DNA from: Alphaproteobacteria bacterium
GTDB taxonomy: Bacteria; Pseudomonadota; Alphaproteobacteria; Caulobacterales; Hyphomonadaceae
Length of the DNA stretch: 62,031 bases
Direction: 5' to 3'
Assembly: GCA_018827375.1 (NCBI GenBank)
Contig: JAHJYW010000047.1
Location: 1-62,031 of the forward strand
Position 1 is the first letter of the stretch, and each line of letters starts with the position of its first letter. Under the pieces are notes generated by a model that saw nothing but the letters and a program-made list of their open reading frames with translations, did no database searches and was not told where the DNA came from. The translations under genes and the position numbers were made by a program. Below are positions 46,145-54,037 of the stretch, one piece after another.

Positions 46145-47079
46145 TGAATAATATGGAAGATGATGCACACGGCGTGCATGACTATGTTGCCGATCCACGC
46201 AATGCAGATGTGCTAATCTCCGTGAATGGCGAGATGAAACGGCGAAATGAAGCAGTCGTTTCGGTCTTTGATAGCGGTTACATCCTGGGCGACGGCGTGT
46301 GGGAAGGGATGCGTGTCTCGAACGGAGGCGTGGCCTTCCTGCCAGAGCATTTCAAAAGGCTCTATGCTGGCGCCAAGACCATCGACATGGATATTGGTCT
46401 GACCAAGGACGAGCTGACGGCGCGCCTGATGGACTGCCTCAAGGCGAACGGCATGACGAATGGCGTGCATATTCGCCTGATGGTTACGCGCGGGATCAAG
46501 AAGACGCCTTATCAGGGGCCGCGCTTTACGATTGGCAATGCCACCATCGTTATTATCCCGGAGTACAAGACACCTGTGCCGGAGATCATCGCCAAAGGTG
46601 TGACCCTGTTCACGGTCCATGTGCGCCGTACCGGCCCGGCCGAGCAGGACCAGAAGCTAAATTCCCATTCCAAGCTTAACTGTATCATGGCCTGTATCCA
46701 GGCCGACAAGGCCGGTGCCGACGAGGCGCTCATGCTGGATCCGGATGGCTTTGTCGCGACATGTAACTCGACACATTTTTTCATTGTTCGTGACGGAGAA
46801 GTCTGGACCAGTCCACCGGAATACTGCCTCGGTGGTATCACGCGCGGCAATATCATCCGGGTCTGTCGCGAGGCGGGTATTCCGGTCTTTGAAAAACGGT
46901 TCTCACTGTTTGATGTATACTCCGCTGACGAAGCATTCATCACGGGCACCTTTGCCGGGCTGACGCCCGTGCGTGAGGTCGATGGGCGCACCATCGAGTA
47001 TGTCGGCGGGCCAGTCAGCCAGCGTATCAGCACGCTCTACAAGCAGCTTGCCGCCAATAGCCTGACGCCAATTTCATGA
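46144..47079 (+). CDS. Class IV PLP aminotransferase (branched-chain/D-amino acid type)
   Basis: 311 residues from the ATG at 46144. SVFDSGYILGDGVWEGMR and the PLP lysine in NSHSKLNCIMA near 180 are class IV features, with EALMLDPDGFVATCNSTHFF and GGITRGNIIRV binding the cofactor phosphate. The substrate could be a branched-chain, D- or other amino acid. It overlaps the next gene, a sulfotransferase, by four bases, an unusual pairing. Confidence 0.9.
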   Translation: MNNMEDDAHGVHDYVADPRNADVLISVNGEMKRRNEAVVSVFDSGYILGDGVWEGMRVSNGGVAFLPEHFKRLYAGAKTIDMDIGLTKDELTARLMDCLKANGMTNGVHIRLMVTRGIKKTPYQGPRFTIGNATIVIIPEYKTPVPEIIAKGVTLFTVHVRRTGPAEQDQKLNSHSKLNCIMACIQADKAGADEALMLDPDGFVATCNSTHFFIVRDGEVWTSPPEYCLGGITRGNIIRVCREAGIPVFEKRFSLFDVYSADEAFITGTFAGLTPVREVDGRTIEYVGGPVSQRISTLYKQLAANSLTPIS

Positions 47080-47804
47080 GTTCTGCTCGCAGGATTGCCA
47101 TGTGGTCGGGCCCACGCAACATGTCCACCACGATGATGCGCAGCTTTGGCGCCCGCGCCGATTGTGTGGCTGTGGATGAACCCTACTATGCGGCCTGGCT
47201 GGTGGCTGCCGAGGAGGTGCATCCGATGCAGGGCGAAATTCTAGCCAGCCAGCCAGCCGATCCGGCCTCGGTCGCTGAAACGTTGCTCGCCCCTCTGCCC
47301 GAGGGCAAGACGGTGCAATACCAGAAGCAGATGACGCATCATATGCTTGAGGATTTCCCGCTGGAGTGGGCGGGGGCCTGTGAGCATGCCTTTCTCATTC
47401 GCCATCCCGCGCGGGTGATAGCGTCCTATGCGCGCAAGATGGATGCGATAAGTCTTGAGGCCATCGGATTTCCTCAACAGGCGCGCCTGTTCGACGCGAT
47501 ATCAGCGCGAACGGGCAAGACGCCGCCGGTCGTGGATTCAGATCATATCCTTGCCGATCCGGCGGCAGTGCTCGAGCGGTTGTGCGTTGCGGTCGGTATT
47601 CCTTGGGATGCGGCCATGCTGTCTTGGGCGCCGGGAGCGAAGCCCGAGGACGGCGCCTGGGCTCCGCACTGGTATGACGCCGTTTGGCATTCGGAAGGCT
47701 TTGGCGCCGAGGCAGGGCCATTGCCGGTCCTGTCGGGTGAGGCGGCCGAAATTGAAAAAGAGGCGCTCGTGATTTACGAGCGCCTCCTTGAATATCACGT
47801 CTGA
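47076..47804 (+). CDS. Sulfotransferase family protein
   Basis: 242 residues. RIAMWSGPRNMSTTMMRSF at the N-terminus is a PAPS 5'-phosphosulfate loop, and FLIRHPARVIASYARK near 109-124 is the 3'-phosphate motif, both of the cytosolic sulfotransferase fold. The size and sequence match a group often adjacent or fused to aminotransferases. Four-base overlap with the class IV aminotransferase suggests they act on one compound. Its 3' end contains the folE terminator on the other strand. Confidence 0.82.
   Translation: MSSARRIAMWSGPRNMSTTMMRSFGARADCVAVDEPYYAAWLVAAEEVHPMQGEILASQPADPASVAETLLAPLPEGKTVQYQKQMTHHMLEDFPLEWAGACEHAFLIRHPARVIASYARKMDAISLEAIGFPQQARLFDAISARTGKTPPVVDSDHILADPAAVLERLCVAVGIPWDAAMLSWAPGAKPEDGAWAPHWYDAVWHSEGFGAEAGPLPVLSGEAAEIEKEALVIYERLLEYHV
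47755..47786 (-). terminator. folE terminator inside the convergent sulfotransferase gene
   Basis: On the minus strand GAGGCGCTCGT pairs perfectly with ACGAGCGCCTC around AAATC, followed by TTTTT. It lies about 30 bases after the folE stop and within the last 20 codons of the convergent gene. Confidence 0.85.
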
Positions 47805-47816
47805 GTGTATTGCTGC

Positions 47817-48437
47817 CTATTGATTGGCAGAGCGCAGGAAGCGGTTGCGCAGGTCGACGTCCGACTTGAAGACGCCCGTGAACTGGGTCGTGACCGTAGT
47901 GACGTCCTTGTGGTGGACACCGCGCGTCGACATGCATTCATGGACTGCCTCGATCAGGACGGCCGTACCCATGGGGGCGAGGCTTTCCGTGATCGCATCG
48001 CAGATCTGCGCTGTCATGGTTTCTTGCGTCTGCAGGCGCTTGGCGAAAATTTCGACCACGCGCGCGAGCTTCGAAATGCCGACCACAGCGTCCGACGGCT
48101 TGTAGGCGACGAAGGCCTTGCCGATGAAGGGCGCCATGTGGTGTTCGCAATGGCTCTCCACGTCGATATTGCGCAGGATGACGATGTCGTCATAGCCCTG
48201 CACATCCTCGAAGGTGCGTGAGAGGTATTTGATCGGGTCTTCGTCATAGCCCGAAAACCATTCCTTGTAGGCATTCACGACACGCTTGGGGGTGTCGAGC
48301 AGGCCTTCACGGCGGGGGTCGTCTCCGGCCCAGGCAATGAGTGTGCGAACGGCTTCTTCAGCCTCCTGCACGGTCGGGCGAACGAGGGGTTCCCCCCGCG
48401 ACTTGTCATTCTTGGGCGTGATGGCGTCCATTGCCAT
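47817..48437 (-). CDS. folE: GTP cyclohydrolase I
   Basis: 206 residues. Zinc ligands in [12 protein letters not shown] and the second cysteine in [14 protein letters not shown] region, with [15 protein letters not shown] and [15 protein letters not shown], are all typical of the type IA enzyme. It converts GTP to dihydroneopterin triphosphate for folate synthesis. It is divergent from cysS; a perfect terminator lies within the next gene. Confidence 0.95.
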   Translation of the reverse strand: MAMDAITPKNDKSRGEPLVRPTVQEAEEAVRTLIAWAGDDPRREGLLDTPKRVVNAYKEWFSGYDEDPIKYLSRTFEDVQGYDDIVILRNIDVESHCEHHMAPFIGKAFVAYKPSDAVVGISKLARVVEIFAKRLQTQETMTAQICDAITESLAPMGTAVLIEAVHECMSTRGVHHKDVTTVTTQFTGVFKSDVDLRNRFLRSANQ

Positions 48438-48592
48438 GTTTCTTGTGTCCTTCGACTGAGGGACGGAGGTCGAGCCGAGGCTTGGTCTGGGAAACCGGAT
48501 GGCCCCCTGCCCGGACTTAACGCCCGCCCGAGTTGATACCCTCAGGGCGATGCATGACTAGATAGGCTGGCAAATGAAGCGTTTCCAGAAAA

Positions 48593-48668
48593 TTCTGCGG
48601 TGACGCAGAGTAAATGCTTGACCGGAATCACGTTGCCCCCACCGGGGGACGGTGGTATTCGCCCCGTC
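48593..48668 (+). promoter_or_regulatory. Structured upstream part of the cysS leader
   Basis: TCTGCG pairs with CGCAGA around a GTGA loop (48593-48608). Next, CCCCC/GGGGG (48636-48648) and CCACCG/CGGTGG (48639-48655) are alternative, overlapping stems just before the cysteine leader peptide. A TTGACC that could be a -35 element lies at about 48618, without a clear -10. Confidence 0.4.
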
Positions 48669-48719
48669 ATGAAGCTGTTTCGGACCCTGCTCGTATTGCC
48701 AAAAGGCTGTTGCTGTTAA
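48669..48719 (+). CDS. Cysteine-rich leader peptide upstream of cysS
   Basis: A 16-codon frame encoding MKLFRTLLVLPKGCCC and then TAA. Three cysteine codons stand immediately before the stop, and the frame lies 81 bases ahead of the cysteinyl-tRNA synthetase start on the same strand. There is no strong ribosome site: the nearest purine-rich bases (GGTGG, 48651-48655) are 13 bases away and can be paired in a hairpin. Cysteine is rare, so three in tandem by chance is unlikely. The likely role is sensing charged tRNA-Cys. This is inferred from codon content and position. Confidence 0.6.
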   Translation: MKLFRTLLVLPKGCCC

Positions 48720-48728
48720 TGCAACTAG

Positions 48729-48779
48729 TGCCCATTAGGGCATCCGGCCCTGCTGCAGGGCGCTGATTTTACCTCTTTT
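48729..48779 (+). promoter_or_regulatory. Putative attenuator between leader peptide and cysS
   Basis: Three stems share bases and cannot all form: TGCCC/GGGCA (48729-48742), AGGGC/GCCCT (48737-48751) and GCCCT/AGGGC (48747-48761). The last is followed by GATTTTACCTCTTTTT and could terminate transcription. GTTGC within the cysteine codons can also pair with GCAAC just after the stop. Confidence 0.55.
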
Positions 48780-48800
48780 TCCGTTCGAGCCCGAAATTCC

Positions 48801-50186
48801 ATGACTCTTCGCATTTACGATACCGCTGCCCGCGCAAAACGCGTGTTTGAACCGCAAGATCCGGCTCGCGTGACGCTCTATGTGTGCGGTCCGACTGTGT
48901 ATAATTATGCCCATATCGGCAATGCTCGCCCGCCAATCGTGTTTGATGTGTTGCGCCGCGTGCTGGCCAGCCAGTATGGCGCGAAGTCCATCGTCTATGC
49001 GCGCAATATCACGGACATCGAGGACAAGATCATTGCGGCCTCGCTGGAAACGGGCGAGCCCATAGAGGCGATCACGCACAAATTTGCGAAAATCTACAAT
49101 GAAGACGTGGCCGCACTGAACGTTGCTGCGCCAACCGTCGAGCCTTGGGCGACGGGCCATGTGCCGGAAATGATCGAGATCATCGAGAAGTTGGTGCGCA
49201 AGAAATACGCCTATGTCGGCGAGCAGGGAGTCTGGTTCGCGGTCGGCTCGATGCCGGATTACGGCAAGCTGTCGGGCCGCAAGCCGGAAGATAACGAAGC
49301 TGGGGCCCGAGTCGAGGTCGAGACCGACAAGCGCGATCCGGCCGATTTCGCGCTCTGGAAGTTTGCCAAGCCGGGCGAGCCGGAAGACGCGATCTGGGAC
49401 AGCCCGTGGGGCCGTGGGCGGCCAGGCTGGCATATTGAATGCTCCGCCATGGCGGCCAAGCACCTTGGCAAGACGATCGATATTCATGGCGGCGGAATTG
49501 ATCTTCAGTTCCCGCACCATGAAAACGAGATCGCCCAGTCGGAATGCGCACACGGGCAGGTGATGGCCAATTACTGGATGCACAATGGGTTCCTCGACAT
49601 GGGCGGAGAGAAGATGTCCAAATCGCTCGGCAATGTCGTGCTCATCCATGACCTGCTGAAGACATGGCCGGGTGAAGTGCTGCGCTTTGCCATGCTGAGC
49701 GGGCATTACCGCGCTGCGCTCGACTGGAACGAGGACCTGCTGAAGCAGGCCAAGACGACGCTCGACCGCGTGTATGGGGCCTTGCGCCGCGTATGGGACG
49801 CGGAAGGTGGCAGCGGGCGCGACAAGGGCGTCCTGAAGGCCCTGTCCGATGACCTCAATACGCCTGAAGCCCTGGCCGAGCTTTCGCGCCTTGCCAGCGA
49901 AGCGAACTCGGCGGCAGATCACAAGGACCGGGACGCCATGGCAGACGCACGCGCGAACCTGCTGGCAGCCGGGGCGCTGCTGGGCCTGTTGACCCAGACG
50001 CCGAAGGATTGGGAGCAGGGCGATGACAGCGACGGCAATGCCCGTATCGACGCTCTTGTACAGGCGCGGATCGATGCGCGTTCCGCGAAAGACTGGGCGG
50101 AGGCCGACCGGATCCGGAATGAACTGGCGGCTGAAGGCGTGGAAATCATGGACGGCGCAGTCGGATCGACCTGGCGGCGCCTTTAG
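48801..50186 (+). CDS. cysS: Cysteinyl-tRNA synthetase
   Basis: 461 residues. Class I motifs are present: the HIGH-equivalent YNYAHIGNAR near 35-44 and KMSKS near 271, plus zinc ligands beginning with YVCGPTVYN. It charges tRNA-Cys. The ATG at 48801 has only weak purine content upstream, which fits control by the preceding leader. A Rho-independent terminator begins about 137 bases after the stop. Confidence 0.97.
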   Translation: MTLRIYDTAARAKRVFEPQDPARVTLYVCGPTVYNYAHIGNARPPIVFDVLRRVLASQYGAKSIVYARNITDIEDKIIAASLETGEPIEAITHKFAKIYNEDVAALNVAAPTVEPWATGHVPEMIEIIEKLVRKKYAYVGEQGVWFAVGSMPDYGKLSGRKPEDNEAGARVEVETDKRDPADFALWKFAKPGEPEDAIWDSPWGRGRPGWHIECSAMAAKHLGKTIDIHGGGIDLQFPHHENEIAQSECAHGQVMANYWMHNGFLDMGGEKMSKSLGNVVLIHDLLKTWPGEVLRFAMLSGHYRAALDWNEDLLKQAKTTLDRVYGALRRVWDAEGGSGRDKGVLKALSDDLNTPEALAELSRLASEANSAADHKDRDAMADARANLLAAGALLGLLTQTPKDWEQGDDSDGNARIDALVQARIDARSAKDWAEADRIRNELAAEGVEIMDGAVGSTWRRL

Positions 50187-50322
50187 GGCATCCGCAAATT
50201 TCATCGAAATTCACGTGGTGAACAGAACGCGGCGTTGGGGGTGATAGTGTATTCAGGCGTCATCACCGCTTCTCCGGCGGCCCGTGCGAAGGCGCACTGG
50301 TCCGTCGGTACACTCTCAACTA

Positions 50323-50362
50323 GGGTCTTCCGGTCTTCCGGTCAGCCGGGAGACCCTTTTTT
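50323..50362 (+). terminator. Terminator-like hairpin in front of the small lipoprotein gene
   Basis: GGGTCTTCCGG pairs with CCGGGAGACCC (11 bases, one G-U) and is followed by TTTTTT. The only ribosome-site-like GGGAG for the lipoprotein start at 50364 lies inside the descending arm. Confidence 0.8.
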
Positions 50363-50363
50363 G

Positions 50364-50768
50364 ATGTTGCGCGTTCTCGTTCTCTGTTTCGCCCTCCTTC
50401 TGCTTCCCGGATGCGTCGCGACGAAAGTGGCCAAGACGGCTGTTTCCGTGCCTGTGAAGGTCGCCTGGGCGGGTGGGAAACTGGCCGGGAAGGGCGTCTA
50501 CCATGCCGGCAAGGGCGTGCTGAACCTGGCGCATGACAGCTATCAGGTTGCCGGTGCGCCGGTAGCTTTCACCGAAGCGGCCCAGACTCAGCAATCTGAT
50601 TTTCTGGTCCTGCGCGCTGAATTCATTGATCATGACGGACGCACACGCGTTCTGGAGCGCAAGGTGCCAGCGGAGACGCTTGAATCCGAGCTTGCCGCGC
50701 TTGAGCAGAAGCTGGATGGCGCGCCCATGGTTGCCGAAATCGTATCGATCACAGTTGATGTCGCATGA
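50364..50768 (+). CDS. Small lipoprotein of unknown function
   Basis: 134 residues from the ATG at 50364. A clear lipoprotein signal ends in LLPGC near residue 16. The mature part starts with glycine/lysine-rich amphipathic repeats (VAKTAVSVPVKVAWAGGKLAGKGVYHAGKG) and ends with a compact alpha/beta region. I do not recognise a family. The start codon follows immediately after a terminator hairpin, and another terminator lies about 105 bases after the stop, so the gene is boxed between two terminators. Confidence 0.7.
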   Translation: MLRVLVLCFALLLLPGCVATKVAKTAVSVPVKVAWAGGKLAGKGVYHAGKGVLNLAHDSYQVAGAPVAFTEAAQTQQSDFLVLRAEFIDHDGRTRVLERKVPAETLESELAALEQKLDGAPMVAEIVSITVDVA

Positions 50769-50872
50769 GAGCGGTATCCTGACGGATCGTTAAATTGACC
50801 GGGCAGGGCGGTGCATGTGACGAATGGGTCTCGGGCCTAGAACCCCCGTTTCAATGCACCAAATTCTTTAAA

Positions 50873-50911
50873 GGTCGTCCTCTTCACACCTGTTGAGGGC
50901 GGCCTCTTTTT
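50873..50911 (+). terminator. Rho-independent terminator after the small lipoprotein
   Basis: GGTCGTCCTC pairs with GAGGGCGGCC (two G-U pairs) around 12 bases, then TCTTTTTG. It ends about 59 bases before the Fe-S scaffold gene. Confidence 0.8.
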
Positions 50912-50969
50912 GTCGGCCTCTGGCAGTGCTGCTTGTCATCAGGGCCGCCCAAGGCCATCTGTTTGCGTG

Positions 50970-51434
50970 ATGAGCGAACTCTATCACAATCGTATTCTGG
51001 AACTGGCAGCGAACATCCCGCATGTCGGCACGCTTGAAGGCGCCGAGGCCTCTGTGCTGAAGGTTTCCCGCGTCTGCGGATCGACGGTACATGTCGAGAT
51101 CCGGCTGGACGAGAGCGGAGACCATGTCGCCGCCATCGCGGTCGACCCAAAAGCCTGCGCGCTGGGGCAGGCCTCAACGGCGATCCTGTCGGAATATGCC
51201 CTCGGAGCGCATGTGGATGAAGTTGTCGCTGCACGCGATTCCCTGAAGGCGATGCTGAAGGACAAGGGCTCTCCACCGGAAGGCCGGTTCTGGGAATTGC
51301 GGCACCTGCAGGCCGTTGCTGACTATCCCCCGCGTCACACAAGCACGCTGCTGGCCTTTGAGGCCGCTGTGGCGGCGATTGAGCAGGCGCGCGCGGCTCG
51401 GGGGCTCGAATCCGTTCAGGCACCTCAGGGATGA
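50970..51434 (+). CDS. Iron-sulfur cluster scaffold protein (IscU/NifU N-terminal family)
   Basis: 154 residues from the ATG at 50970. The first cysteine lies in SRVCGSTVH and the second in DPKACALGQAS. At the third IscU ligand site (usually HC) the sequence reads PPRHTSTLL, keeping histidine but having threonine where cysteine is expected. It is predicted to assemble or carry Fe-S clusters. It overlaps yidD by four bases. Confidence 0.82.
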   Translation: MSELYHNRILELAANIPHVGTLEGAEASVLKVSRVCGSTVHVEIRLDESGDHVAAIAVDPKACALGQASTAILSEYALGAHVDEVVAARDSLKAMLKDKGSPPEGRFWELRHLQAVADYPPRHTSTLLAFEAAVAAIEQARAARGLESVQAPQG

Positions 51435-51766
51435 GTGGAATGCGCCGCAAGACGGCCTACGTGCTGCTGCGCATCTACAAGGCCAGCTTTTCGCTGGTTT
51501 TCTACGCCGCGGGTGCACGTTGCCAGCATAAGCCGACCTGTAGTGAATATGGCGCCGAATGTGTGGCGCGCCATGGCTGGTGGCCGGGGGGATGGATGGC
51601 TATTGCGCGGTTCATCCGGTGCCGGCCGGGCGGCAGTTTCGGATATGATCCGGCACCCGAGACGAAACCGGACGTGCCTGCCTGGCAGCCGTGGCGTTAT
51701 GGCGACTGGAAAACGGGTGGCAGGCCCTTCCCGAACCAGGCAATTGAAAACCCGCCGGAAGCGTGA
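51431..51766 (+). CDS. yidD: Membrane protein insertion factor YidD
   Basis: 111 residues. The YidD signature C-x-x-x-P-T-C-S-x-Y (CQHKPTCSEYGAE) lies near 32, followed by WPGGWMAIARFIRCRPGG, which matches the family. It helps YidC insert membrane proteins. It starts in the scaffold gene's stop codon. Confidence 0.93.
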   Translation: MSGMRRKTAYVLLRIYKASFSLVFYAAGARCQHKPTCSEYGAECVARHGWWPGGWMAIARFIRCRPGGSFGYDPAPETKPDVPAWQPWRYGDWKTGGRPFPNQAIENPPEA

Positions 51767-52056
51767 GATAAGCCTGCCCGATGACATGTTCGAACCGTCT
51801 CCTGCTGCCCAGCGGCCTGACCACGCGAACCCGCCGGGGTACATGACCCCCGCGAGGCTGCGCCGCTGTGCGCGCTTCACGTCTCATGTACCCGGTACAC
51901 TCCCCCAGAACCCCGGCCCGCCAGCCTGATGTAATCGCCACCTTGAATGGGGTGGGATTTTTAGCGAACTCGCGCTAAGCACACCGCCGCAGGCAGGCCT
52001 TTCGGAACAAGACTTTGCCGCGCCCCGTGCGCCAGACCGCTGAAGAAGACTGAAAC
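51767..52056. other. Upstream region of thrS
   Basis: 290 bases with no convincing gene; short frames (for example one starting at 51842) are not rich in threonine. It contains a hairpin CCACC/GGTGG followed by GATTTTT (51938-51962), possibly a terminator for the upstream operon, and an inverted repeat TTAGCG-N6-CGCTAA at 51961-51978. Confidence 0.5.
51938..51962 (+). terminator. Possible terminator or attenuator before thrS
   Basis: Five-base stem CCACC/GGTGG, then GATTTTT. It lies about 170 bases after yidD and 95 bases before thrS; the stem is short. Confidence 0.4.
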
Positions 52057-54027
52057 ATGATCAAAGTATCCCTGCCCGATGGATCGGTGCGTGAGTTTGA
52101 AGAGGGCGCGAGCCCGTTGGACGTCGCCAGTTCGATCTCGAATTCCCTGGCCAAGAAGGCGATTGCCGCCCGTGTCGATGGCGAGCTGCGCGACCTGACG
52201 CGCCCGCTGGACGGCGATGCGCGCGTGGAAATCGTGACAGCGAATGACGCTGAAGGCCTCGAGCTGATTCGGCATGATGCAGCGCACGTGCTGGCCCAGG
52301 CCGTGCAGGCGCTCTATCCCGATACACAGGTCACGATTGGCCCCGTGATCGATGATGGCTTTTACTATGACTTTGCCCGCGAGACGCCGTTCTCGACGGA
52401 GGATTTCGACAAGATCGAAGCCAAGATGCGCGATATAGTCGACGCTGATTACCCGATCATTCGCGAAGTCTGGGACAAGGGCGAGGCGATCTCGATGTTC
52501 CGGAAGATTGGCGAAGACTACAAGGCGCAGATCATCGACGACATCATCCCGCCGGGCGAAGCGATCACGCTTTACCGTCAGGGCGACTGGTTCGACCTTT
52601 GCCGCGGGCCGCATTTGCCATCGACGGGCAAGCTGCCCAAGGCGTTCAAGCTGATGAAGTTGGCCGGCGCCTATTGGCGCGGCGACTCCAAGAACGAGAT
52701 GCTGCAGCGCATGTACGGAACGGCTTGGGGCAACGAGAAAGACCTCAAGGCCCATCTCGAACGCCTGGAAGAGGCCGAGAAACGCGACCACCGCAAGGTT
52801 GGCGCGGCGCTGGACCTGTTCCACTTCCAGCCGGAAGCGCAGGGTTCCGTCTTCTGGCACCCGAAAGGCTTCATGATCTGGCGCCAGCTGGAGGCCTATA
52901 TCCGCCGCCAGCAGGATGCCGATGGCTATGTCGAGGTGAAGACGCCGCAGCTGTTGAACTCGGTGTTCTGGGAGCAGTCGGGCCACTGGTCGAAATTCCG
53001 CGAGAACATGTTTGTCGTACCGGACGAGATCCCGTCCACGGATGATGATGCGCCGATCCTGACAGGTGATGGCGACCTCATGGCGCTGAAGCCGATGAAC
53101 TGCCCCGCACATGTGCAGATCTTCAAAAACGGGCAGCGCTCGTATCGTGATCTTCCGATCCGCATGGCGGAGTTCGGGTGCTGTCACCGCAACGAGGCGC
53201 ATGGCGCCCTGCATGGCCTTATGCGCGTGCGTCAGATGACGCAGGATGACGCGCATATCTTCTGCCGCGAGGACCAGATTGCGGACGAGACGCTCCGCTT
53301 CCTGAAACTGTTCGAGCGCGTCTATGGCGATTTCGGCCTGTCGGAGATTTCCTACAAGCTGGCAACGCGGCCTGAGCTGCGTGCCGGTACGGACGAAACA
53401 TGGGACCGGGCCGAGAAGGCTCTGGCCGATGCGCTGACAGCTGCCGGCATGCAGTTCGAGATCGCGGAAGGCGAAGGCGCCTTCTATGGCCCGAAACTCG
53501 AATTCCACCTGACGGACGCCATTGGCCGGACATGGCAGTGCGGCACGTTCCAGCTGGACTACGTGCTGCCGGAACGGCTCGACGCGGAATACACAGGGTC
53601 GGATGGCGCCAAGCACCGCCCGGTCATGCTGCACCGCGCTGTGTTCGGTACGTTCGAGCGGTTCATGGGCATCCTGATCGAGAACTATGCCGGGGCCTTC
53701 CCGCTCTGGCTCTCCCCTGTTCAGATCGTGGTGGCGGCCATTACGGACGCGGCGAACGACTATGCGCTTGAAGCGGCCGCCGCCCTGCGCAAGGCCGGGC
53801 TGCGAGTCGAGACGGATCTGCGCAACGAGAAGATCAATTACAAGGTCCGCGAGCATTCGGTGCAGAAAGTGCCGATCATCGCAGTTGTCGGCGGTCGGGA
53901 AGCGGATGAGCGAACGCTGGCGCTTCGCCGCCTCGGCAGCCAGGGCCAGCAAATGATCAGCCTCGATGACGCTGTTATCAATCTGGCGCTTGAGGCCCTC
54001 GCGCCTGATCTGAAGCGGGACATGTGA
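52057..54027 (+). CDS. thrS: Threonyl-tRNA synthetase
   Basis: 656 residues with all domains: TGS domain at the start, editing domain with [11 protein letters not shown] and the CRGPH motif, class II catalytic core with [10 protein letters not shown] and the C-terminal anticodon-binding domain. It charges tRNA-Thr and edits mischarged serine. GAAGAAG lies seven bases upstream of the ATG. It may be co-transcribed with the O-antigen ligase-like gene that follows after ten bases. Confidence 0.97.
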   Translation: MIKVSLPDGSVREFEEGASPLDVASSISNSLAKKAIAARVDGELRDLTRPLDGDARVEIVTANDAEGLELIRHDAAHVLAQAVQALYPDTQVTIGPVIDDGFYYDFARETPFSTEDFDKIEAKMRDIVDADYPIIREVWDKGEAISMFRKIGEDYKAQIIDDIIPPGEAITLYRQGDWFDLCRGPHLPSTGKLPKAFKLMKLAGAYWRGDSKNEMLQRMYGTAWGNEKDLKAHLERLEEAEKRDHRKVGAALDLFHFQPEAQGSVFWHPKGFMIWRQLEAYIRRQQDADGYVEVKTPQLLNSVFWEQSGHWSKFRENMFVVPDEIPSTDDDAPILTGDGDLMALKPMNCPAHVQIFKNGQRSYRDLPIRMAEFGCCHRNEAHGALHGLMRVRQMTQDDAHIFCREDQIADETLRFLKLFERVYGDFGLSEISYKLATRPELRAGTDETWDRAEKALADALTAAGMQFEIAEGEGAFYGPKLEFHLTDAIGRTWQCGTFQLDYVLPERLDAEYTGSDGAKHRPVMLHRAVFGTFERFMGILIENYAGAFPLWLSPVQIVVAAITDAANDYALEAAAALRKAGLRVETDLRNEKINYKVREHSVQKVPIIAVVGGREADERTLALRRLGSQGQQMISLDDAVINLALEALAPDLKRDM

Positions 54028-54037
54028 TCAAGGACTC

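Noticed and set aside
48735..50204. Open frame of 489 codons antisense to cysS
   Set aside because: Shadow of cysS; it would also cover the cysS leader on the wrong strand and has no motifs.
51961..53952. Open frame of 663 codons antisense to thrS
   Set aside because: thrS is complete with all synthetase domains; the reverse frame has no recognisable protein features.
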